Assembly (NCBI GenBank): GCA_012522615.1
Contig: JAAYKB010000124.1
Location: 1 to 7,948 of the forward strand
Length of the DNA: 7,948 bases
Reading direction: 5' to 3'
Origin: Clostridiales bacterium
GTDB lineage: Bacteria; Bacillota; Clostridia; Oscillospirales; Acutalibacteraceae
The position numbers and the translations under genes were made by a program. The notes beneath the pieces are model-generated. The model was not told the origin of the DNA. It worked only from the letters and a program-made list of their open reading frames with translations, and searched no databases. Shown here one piece after another: positions 1 through 4,703 of the stretch (the stretch's first letter is position 1; every line of letters begins with the position of its first letter).

Positions 1-107
1 CTTCACAGATATGTGAAGCAGAAAAATTGTCAAATGACTATGATTGCGATGTTGAAAAGGTGCTACTGAAAATTCTTGTCGAACATAACAATAAGGAGGT
101 TGCTTAA
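1..107 (+). CDS. C-terminal end of an unidentified gene, cut by the window edge
   Basis: The frame beginning at base 3 is open from the window edge to a TAA at 105-107, giving 34 residues that end in ILVEHNNKEVA. The fragment is rich in charged residues and fits a helical C-terminus, but it is too short for a family call. The TAA is followed with no gap by the ATG of the recombinase, and the ribosome binding site of the recombinase lies inside this gene, so the two are probably co-transcribed and translationally coupled. Clostridial integrative elements often carry small genes or a second recombinase just before a large serine recombinase, so this is likely element cargo; that is inference. 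It could also be a chance open frame. Confidence 0.5.
   Translation, partial: SQICEAEKLSNDYDCDVEKVLLKILVEHNNKEVA
93..100 (+). promoter_or_regulatory. Ribosome binding site of the recombinase
   Basis: AAGGAGGT lies seven bases before the ATG at 108 and is a near-perfect anti-16S match. It fixes the start at 108 rather than at the second in-frame ATG (126). It sits inside the 3' end of the preceding gene. Confidence 0.85.
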
Positions 108-2174
108 ATGACAAGATTAGAAAAAATGAAGAAAAGAGGTATTATCCCAAAGGCTGCGTTGTATGCACGGTTTTCGAGTGACAATCAACGAGAGGAATCC
201 ATTGAGGCTCAACTTCGAGCAATGCATGACTACTGCCAGAGAAACAGCATATACATTATTCACGAGTATTGCGACAGAGCCAAAAGCGCTACCACCGATG
301 ACAGACCGGAGTTCTTACAGATGATAAATGATTCAAAAAAGAAAGAATTCAATTATGTCATCGTGCATAAGCTCGACCGCTTCTCCAGAAATCGGTATGA
401 CTCGGCTATTTACCAAAAAGAGCTGAAAAGAAACGGAGTAGAAGTTGTATCTGTACTTGAACAGTTTGATGATTCGCCCGAAAGCATAATACTTCAATCA
501 GTACTTGAGGGAATGGCAGAGTACTACTCCAAAAACTTATCCAGAGAGGTGATGAAAGGCATGAGAGAAAGCGCCTTGAAATGTCAGGCTCTTGGCGGCA
601 AACCTCCATTTGGATATAAGGTAAATCCCGAAACAAGAAAGTATGAAATAGAGGAATCGGAAGCCGAAGCCGTAAAAATTATTTTTAATAGAGTTGTTGA
701 AGGTGTCGGATACAATGAAATAATTACCGAGCTTAATCAATTAGGCTATCGTACCCGCAACGGCAATCCGTTCGGAAAAAACAGCTTATCCGCGATCATC
801 AGAAATGAAAAATACAGAGGCGTATACATCTTTAATCGGGCAGTCTCCCGAAATGCCGAGGGACGAAGAAATAATCACAAAAACAAGCCGGAGGATGAAA
901 TGATAAGAATTGAAAACGGAATGCCTCGTATTATTGATGATGAAACCTTTGAAAAGGTTAACGCTATCTTAAAAGGTCGAACACATAACGCACCATATAA
1001 AAAAGCGAAAGAAACATATTATCTTACAGGCAAGATATTTTGCGGGGTGTGCGGATCAAGCTATACAGGCACCAGACATCGCTGTGGGCAAAACAAAAAT
1101 TTATTGGTCACATATCGGTGCGGAAAGAAAAATAATCATGGCGATTTTCGCTGTAAAAACAAGGACGTCAACCGCAATTACGTTGAGAGGTTTGTTTTTG
1201 ATACCATTGAAAAAATTGTTTTTGATGTCTCAAGAATTCCGCGTCTTGTTAAAAGATATAACGAATGCTTAAATGAGCTTAACACGGATGTAAATAAAAG
1301 AATATCAAAGCTTCATGCCAATCTAAAATCCATCAGTCAAAAAATTGAAAATATAGTAGGTGTTATTGCAAGCACGGGCAGTCAAGCACTTCTTGATACA
1401 TTGGATAATCTTGAAAAGGAAAAACAGGAGCTGATATTGAAAATTAAAGCGGAAGAACAAAGCTCAAACTCCAGTACGCTATCATATAAAGATATTGCGG
1501 AGGCAATGAAGCGAGCGCAGAAAATGTTCCGCGACGGTAGTCTGCCCGAGAAAAAGCAATTGCTGAATTTGTACTTAAACAAGGTCACTGTATACCCCGA
1601 GCATGTGGAAATTGTATTTAATCATGTTCCGCAAAATCTAATACCATTTGCCTCACAGTCGCAGGTAAGGCCCGCCGATGAAGGCGAGCCCTGCGATGTA
1701 CATAAGCTGATTTTAACGGCTAAAATAAAAGAAGCGCCCACTCCAAAATTGGAATGGACACGCTTCCCGTTGGTGGAGGCGAGGAGAGTCGAACTCCTGT
1801 CCGAAAATCGCTTACCTGAGTTTTCTCCGAGCGCAGCCAATTATTTGGGATTCCCCTCACCGGACGCCAAAAGGCAGGCTTCCGGTTACGGTAGCCGTTT
1901 AATTCATGATAAAGAGCACGGCTTCTCTTTATTCACGTGCACCGCTAATCGACGCCTTTATCCCAGCCGCGGTACTCCGGGTGAAGACGGCAGCTTAATT
2001 AAGCTGCGTACGCAACAGTATTGTTGTCGTTTATTTTTAAAGTTTGCGGCTTTTATAGCGGGTCCGCACCGCTGCTCGCTTACCCAGGCTTGCAATCCCC
2101 GTCGAAACCTTTACGCCCCCGGATGCTTTCATATTATAACATACAGAATTATATTATTCCACAGAAATTATTGA
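108..2174 (+). CDS. Large serine recombinase/integrase with antisense-tmRNA C-terminal read-through
   Basis: Site-specific DNA recombinase of the large serine family, expected to integrate and excise a mobile element through a phosphoserine intermediate. The resolvase-type catalytic domain covers about residues 15-155. YARFSS supplies Arg21 and the likely nucleophile Ser23, and HKLDRFSRN supplies Asp90, Arg91 and Arg94. The 'Recombinase' DNA-binding domain follows (about 160-290), including GGKPPFGYKV. A zinc ribbon comes next (about 308-350) with Cys312, Cys315, Cys338 and Cys348, then a coiled coil (about 385-450), then a last conserved-looking segment ending near residue 505 (KVTVYPEHVEIVFN). 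Family members are commonly about 500-560 residues, whereas this frame has 688. Residues from about 539 are encoded opposite the ssrA terminator, and about 555-671 opposite tmRNA itself, so this tail is not recombinase sequence. No in-frame stop occurs before 2172. The true C-terminus is uncertain. The gene is convergent with ssrA and probably marks the right end of an element lying to the left. Confidence 0.9.
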   Translation: MTRLEKMKKRGIIPKAALYARFSSDNQREESIEAQLRAMHDYCQRNSIYIIHEYCDRAKSATTDDRPEFLQMINDSKKKEFNYVIVHKLDRFSRNRYDSAIYQKELKRNGVEVVSVLEQFDDSPESIILQSVLEGMAEYYSKNLSREVMKGMRESALKCQALGGKPPFGYKVNPETRKYEIEESEAEAVKIIFNRVVEGVGYNEIITELNQLGYRTRNGNPFGKNSLSAIIRNEKYRGVYIFNRAVSRNAEGRRNNHKNKPEDEMIRIENGMPRIIDDETFEKVNAILKGRTHNAPYKKAKETYYLTGKIFCGVCGSSYTGTRHRCGQNKNLLVTYRCGKKNNHGDFRCKNKDVNRNYVERFVFDTIEKIVFDVSRIPRLVKRYNECLNELNTDVNKRISKLHANLKSISQKIENIVGVIASTGSQALLDTLDNLEKEKQELILKIKAEEQSSNSSTLSYKDIAEAMKRAQKMFRDGSLPEKKQLLNLYLNKVTVYPEHVEIVFNHVPQNLIPFASQSQVRPADEGEPCDVHKLILTAKIKEAPTPKLEWTRFPLVEARRVELLSENRLPEFSPSAANYLGFPSPDAKRQASGYGSRLIHDKEHGFSLFTCTANRRLYPSRGTPGEDGSLIKLRTQQYCCRLFLKFAAFIAGPHRCSLTQACNPRRNLYAPGCFHIITYRIILFHRNY
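1721..1766 (-). terminator. Rho-independent terminator of ssrA
   Basis: On the minus strand GAAGCG (1766-1761) pairs with CGCTTC (1736-1731). The inner part (1757-1737) continues the stem with G-U wobbles that form only in the minus-strand RNA. The stem is followed directly by TTTTATTTTA (1730-1721). The hairpin starts five bases after the tmRNA CCA end. It lies inside the recombinase open frame on the other strand. Confidence 0.85.
1771..2120 (-). ncRNA. ssrA: tmRNA (transfer-messenger RNA)
   Basis: The 350-nt tmRNA releases stalled ribosomes and tags the unfinished peptide for proteolysis, working with SmpB. The 5' end begins GGGGGCG and carries the conserved GGTTTCGACGGGG. The 3' end reads GGACAGGAGTTCGACTCTCC and then CGCCTCC-A-CCA. 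The seven-pair acceptor stem joins 2120-2114 with 1781-1775. Its third pair is G·U (U at 1777), the determinant recognised by alanyl-tRNA synthetase. The T arm has a 5-bp stem and the loop TTCGACT. CCA is encoded at 1773-1771. An internal tag frame ends AYAA-stop, and a perfect 18-nt palindrome overlaps the tag stop, as expected for the helix after the tag. The gene is divergent from glmS and convergent with the recombinase, whose open frame crosses it entirely. Its 3' end is a plausible integration target. Confidence 0.97.
1999..2031 (-). other. tmRNA proteolysis-tag reading frame
   Basis: Reading the minus strand from 2031 gives AAC GAC AAC AAT ACT GTT GCG TAC GCA GCT TAA, that is NDNNTVAYAA and stop. 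With the alanine carried by tmRNA the tag would be A-(N)DNNTVAYAA. The resume codon could be AAC (2031-2029) or GAC (2028-2026). Alignment by eye with the B. subtilis context (TTAAATATAACT then GGC) favours GAC. The tag ends YAA rather than the common LAA or VAA. Confidence 0.85.
2133..2161 (-). promoter_or_regulatory. ssrA promoter
   Basis: A perfect TATAAT (2138-2133) is preceded after 17 bases by TGGAAT (2161-2156), which matches the -35 consensus at only three of six positions. The -10 ends 12 bases before the mature 5' end, leaving room for a leader of about five bases to be removed by RNase P. Confidence 0.65.
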
Positions 2175-2190
2175 CCATACCGGTAAGATT

Positions 2191-2237
2191 TTTCGCCGAC
2201 ACGGATAAACAACATTTCGCCGACACGGATAAACAAC
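2191..2237 (+). repeat. Two-copy tandem direct repeat between ssrA and glmS
   Basis: Copies at 2191-2213 and 2215-2237 are identical over 23 bases (TTT followed by CGCCGACACGGATAAACAAC) and are separated by one A, so the period is 24 bases. The second copy ends six bases before the glmS -35 and the array is upstream of the ssrA promoter. It may be a double operator or a recent local duplication. It matches no operator I recognise. Confidence 0.9.
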
Positions 2238-2243
2238 TTTTTC

Positions 2244-2272
2244 TTGACGGCAGTCGTCATATGCTGTAATAT
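2244..2272 (+). promoter_or_regulatory. glmS promoter
   Basis: TTGACG (2244-2249) and TAATAT (2267-2272) are separated by 17 bases, a good sigma-A promoter. Transcription should begin near 2279, leaving a leader of only about 43 bases before ATG 2322. That is far too short for a glmS ribozyme. Confidence 0.8.
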
Positions 2273-2304
2273 AGTTTGGCAATTAGTAAAATCGTTCAAA
2301 CTTT

Positions 2305-2321
2305 AGAAGGGGGCATCCCTT
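2305..2321 (+). promoter_or_regulatory. glmS ribosome binding site within a small inverted repeat
   Basis: AGAAGGGGG (2305-2313) lies eight bases from ATG 2322. AAGGG (2307-2311) can pair with CCCTT (2317-2321) across a 5-base loop, so the Shine-Dalgarno sequence could be partly hidden in the mRNA. The hairpin is short and its effect is unproven. Confidence 0.6.
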
Positions 2322-4229
2322 ATGTGTGGGATTGTAGGCTATATCGGCAACAGTGCGGCGGCTCCGTTGTTATTAGAAGGGCTTGCAAAGCTTGAATACC
2401 GCGGTTATGACTCGGCCGGTATTGCGCTTGTGGGAAAACCGTCTGAGAAAATAAAAGCCGAAAAGCCGGATGGATGCGATATTGTTTCCGCGACACCCGG
2501 GGCGAAAGCAAACCAAGGTGTTATTGAAATATATAAATCTAAGGGAAGACTGAGCATTCTGAGCGAAAAAATCAGGGGAGGAGCCGATTTAACCGCTAAT
2601 GTAGGCATTGGGCACACACGCTGGGCAACGCACGGTAAGCCCAGTGACGAAAATTCCCACCCACATCGCAGTGCAAGCGGATTGTTTGCGGTGGTTCATA
2701 ACGGAATTATTGAAAATTATGCCGCGCTGAAAGCCAAGTTGATTAATGAGGGCGTCGAGTTTGTTTCCGAAACCGATACCGAGGTTATCGCGCATTTACT
2801 TGAGAAAAACTATAACGGCGATTTTTTGGGTGCAGCAAGGGCGGCAGTTTCTCAGTTACAGGGCTCATATGCGTTGGGGATTCTCTGCGCCGAGCATCCC
2901 GATGAGATTATTGCTGTTCGCAACTCCAGCCCGCTTGTTGTTGGCTTGACTGACAACGGAAACGTTATAGCTTCCGATATTCCGGCAATCCTTGCACACA
3001 CAAGAAGGGTAATACAGCTTTCGGATAACGAGATGGTAAGGCTTCGCAAGGACAGTGTCGAAGTGTATGATTCGTCCGGATTCCCAATCAACAAGAAGGA
3101 GATTCTTGTTGATTGGGATGTATCCAGTGCCGAGCGCGGGGGCTATGACCATTTTATGATAAAGGAGATTATGGAGCAGCCGCAGGCCTTGGCGGCTACC
3201 ATTTCTCCCCGTATCGGAGCAGACGGCAGCATTGTGTTGGACGGCATTAACCTAACCGCCAAGCAGCTAGCAGGTTTTCGCCGGATATGTATCGTTGCCT
3301 GCGGCTCGGCTTATCATACCGGGGTTGTGGGGAAATATGTCATGGAAAAGCTGACCCGGCTGCCCGTTGAGGTGGATGTTGCCTCAGAATTCCGCTATCG
3401 CGATCCGCTAATAGATAAGGATACGCTTGTTATTATTGTAAGCCAGTCGGGCGAAACCGCAGACACAATTGCCGCGCTGCGTGAAGCAAAGAACCGCGGC
3501 GCACGTGTCCTGTCTATTGTCAATGTTGTAGGCAGTACGATTGCGAGCGAAAGCGATGACGTGCTTTATACATGGGCGGGGCCTGAGATTTCGGTTGCGA
3601 CCACAAAGGCTTATTCAACCCAGTTGACGATGCTGTATATTATTGCTTTCTATATTGCGCACAAGCTGGGTAGAATCGACGATCGCGATCTGCGAAGGCT
3701 TCTCAGCGCGCTGAACCGCTTGCCGGATATGGTGGCGGGTATATTGAGGCAGGCTCCCGATATTAAAAGGATTTCCCAAAGATATGCCTATCTTGAACAT
3801 GCGTATTTCATAGGCAGAAACCTTGATTATGCTGTCGCGCTGGAAGCCTCTTTAAAGCTGAAGGAGGTAAGTTATATACACTCTGAGGCTTATCCTGCCG
3901 GAGAGCTGAAGCACGGTACCATCTCGCTGATTGAAGAGGGTACCTTTGTCGTTGCCCTTGCCTGCTGTGACAAGCTTTTTGAAAAGACCATGTCGAATAT
4001 AAAGGAGGTTAAGGCGAGGGGGGCGGAGGTTATGGTCGTCACCACCGACGATCGGCGTGACGTGATTTCGGAGGTGGATCAGATTATCTATATCCCAAAA
4101 ACCAATGATCTGCTGATGCCTTCGCTTGAGGTTGTTCCCATGCAGCTTCTGGGTTACTATATATCTCTTGCACGAAAATGTGACATTGACAAACCGAGAA
4201 ATCTTGCCAAGAGTGTTACGGTTGAATAG
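2322..4229 (+). CDS. glmS: Glutamine--fructose-6-phosphate aminotransferase (glucosamine-6-phosphate synthase)
   Basis: Cytoplasmic enzyme that makes glucosamine-6-phosphate from fructose-6-phosphate and glutamine, the entry step to UDP-GlcNAc and peptidoglycan. The N-terminal glutaminase domain (about 2-245) starts MCGIVGYIG with nucleophile Cys2 and carries HTRWATHG (98-105) and HNGIIEN (126-132). The first SIS domain (about 315-455) has CGSAYHTG (327-334) and SQSGETADT (374-382). The second (about 485-625) has Lys512, Glu515 and His531 at positions matching E. coli Lys485, Glu488 and His504. The C-terminus PRNLAKSVTVE is canonical, with Lys630 matching Lys603. All expected catalytic residues are present. 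The 635 residues exceed E. coli GlmS by 26, and the surplus sits in the glutaminase domain at about residues 39-66. It is transcribed alone from its own promoter. The next 23-bp inverted repeat is a likely terminator. Confidence 0.97.
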   Translation: MCGIVGYIGNSAAAPLLLEGLAKLEYRGYDSAGIALVGKPSEKIKAEKPDGCDIVSATPGAKANQGVIEIYKSKGRLSILSEKIRGGADLTANVGIGHTRWATHGKPSDENSHPHRSASGLFAVVHNGIIENYAALKAKLINEGVEFVSETDTEVIAHLLEKNYNGDFLGAARAAVSQLQGSYALGILCAEHPDEIIAVRNSSPLVVGLTDNGNVIASDIPAILAHTRRVIQLSDNEMVRLRKDSVEVYDSSGFPINKKEILVDWDVSSAERGGYDHFMIKEIMEQPQALAATISPRIGADGSIVLDGINLTAKQLAGFRRICIVACGSAYHTGVVGKYVMEKLTRLPVEVDVASEFRYRDPLIDKDTLVIIVSQSGETADTIAALREAKNRGARVLSIVNVVGSTIASESDDVLYTWAGPEISVATTKAYSTQLTMLYIIAFYIAHKLGRIDDRDLRRLLSALNRLPDMVAGILRQAPDIKRISQRYAYLEHAYFIGRNLDYAVALEASLKLKEVSYIHSEAYPAGELKHGTISLIEEGTFVVALACCDKLFEKTMSNIKEVKARGAEVMVVTTDDRRDVISEVDQIIYIPKTNDLLMPSLEVVPMQLLGYYISLARKCDIDKPRNLAKSVTVE

Positions 4230-4293
4230 TATCCTGACAGGATTCTGATACAGATTTAGCAGATATTTTAACTTTATTGCGCGAATATTAGAT

Positions 4294-4347
4294 AATACAC
4301 GTGTAAGATTTACAAGAACAAAGCCTTGTAAATCTTACACGTGTATT
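4294..4347 (+). repeat. Perfect 23-bp inverted repeat, possible glmS terminator
   Basis: Arms at 4294-4316 and 4325-4347 are perfect reverse complements around the 8-base loop AACAAAGC. Each arm contains the palindrome ACACGTGT. It begins 65 bases after the glmS stop and is followed by TATTATAAAATTTT, which is T-rich but not a clean U-tract. A terminator, possibly bidirectional, is the simplest reading. The stem is unusually long and AT-rich for one, so a small mobile hairpin or operator is possible. Confidence 0.9.
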
Positions 4348-4386
4348 TATTATAAAATTTTCGGCTTCGCTGTAACAATGGTCAAC

Positions 4387-4405
4387 CGGTTTTAATTAAA
4401 AACCG
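4387..4405. repeat. Short hairpin before the GGDEF relic
   Basis: CGGTTTT (4387-4393) and AAAACCG (4399-4405) form a perfect 7-bp stem around AATTA. No U-tract follows on either strand, so a terminator role is not supported. Confidence 0.45.
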
Positions 4406-4415
4406 AAATATTTCT

Positions 4416-4565
4416 CGTATTGACAAGCCGATTATAAAAGTATCAATCGGTGTTGTGGTTTATCCCGATACAACAAAGGATTTCGGCAGACTTATTGAAG
4501 AAACCAACGGCACGCTTTATGATGCAAAGCATTCCGGCAGAAACAGAGTAGTTTTGCGTATATAA
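4416..4565 (+). pseudogene. Relic of a GGDEF-domain (diguanylate cyclase) gene, C-terminal end only
   Basis: The frame ending at TAA 4563-4565 encodes the last part of a GGDEF domain. VSIGVVVYP (about 4440-4466) corresponds to the conserved strand seen as VSIGVA.YP. GTLYDAKHSGRNRV (4509-4550) corresponds to the ALY.AK..GRNRV segment that closes these domains. The frame is open only from 4356, and the residues before about 4416 do not resemble the family. The GGDEF signature, the upstream half of the domain, any sensor domain and a start codon are all absent. Diguanylate cyclases make cyclic-di-GMP from GTP; this remnant cannot. It sits between the 23-bp inverted repeat and the adhE promoter and looks like debris from a deletion or rearrangement. 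The frame is still intact over about 48 codons, so the loss may be recent. Confidence 0.8.
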
Positions 4566-4617
4566 TAAACTGTGCAATCCTCACAAAATCAGTGCAGGAG
4601 TGTTGTAAAAAATTTGA

Positions 4618-4635
4618 TTGTTAAATTATTGACAA
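4618..4635 (+). promoter_or_regulatory. Rex-like operator 1, overlapping the adhE -35
   Basis: TTGTTAAATTATTGACAA fits the Rex consensus TTGTTAANNNNTTAACAA with one mismatch (G at 4631). It includes the whole -35 hexamer TTGACA (4629-4634). The mismatched base is the one that makes the -35 perfect, so operator and promoter compete for the same sequence. Rex is the NADH/NAD+-sensing repressor of fermentation genes in Gram-positive bacteria. Confidence 0.8.
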
Positions 4636-4658
4636 AGTCATTGCAGAAAGTCTATAAT
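4629..4658 (+). promoter_or_regulatory. adhE promoter
   Basis: Perfect TTGACA (4629-4634) and perfect TATAAT (4653-4658) are separated by 18 bases. Start of transcription is expected near 4665, immediately before the second Rex-like site. The strength of the promoter fits a highly expressed gene held back by a repressor. Confidence 0.9.
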
Positions 4659-4666
4659 AATGGTGC

Positions 4667-4684
4667 TTGTTAAATTATTAACAA
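4667..4684 (+). promoter_or_regulatory. Rex operator 2, downstream of the adhE -10
   Basis: TTGTTAAATTATTAACAA is an exact match to the Rex consensus: two perfect 7-base half sites around ATTA. It starts nine bases after the -10 and overlaps the predicted transcription start region. Its offset from the first site is 49 bases. Bound Rex would block initiation when NADH is low. Confidence 0.92.
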
Positions 4685-4703
4685 ACCTGAAAGGAGAATC
4701 ATT

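Noticed and set aside
2171..2200. TTGACC at 2171 as a plus-strand -35
   Set aside because: No -10-like hexamer at 16-19 bases; the region there is the GC-rich start of the tandem repeat.
2021..2269. Plus-strand open frame spanning the 5' part of tmRNA and the tandem repeat
   Set aside because: It is antisense to tmRNA and then translates the repeat twice (ADTDKQ). No ribosome binding site, and it overlaps the glmS promoter.
2121..2321. Possible glmS ribozyme upstream of glmS
   Set aside because: The promoter lies at 2244-2272, the leader is about 43 nt, and no ribozyme-like core is visible.
4231..4254. Short inverted repeats (ATCCT-GAC-AGGAT and GTATC...GATAC) just after the glmS stop
   Set aside because: Stems of five pairs and no following U-tract. 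The 23-bp repeat further down is a far better terminator candidate.
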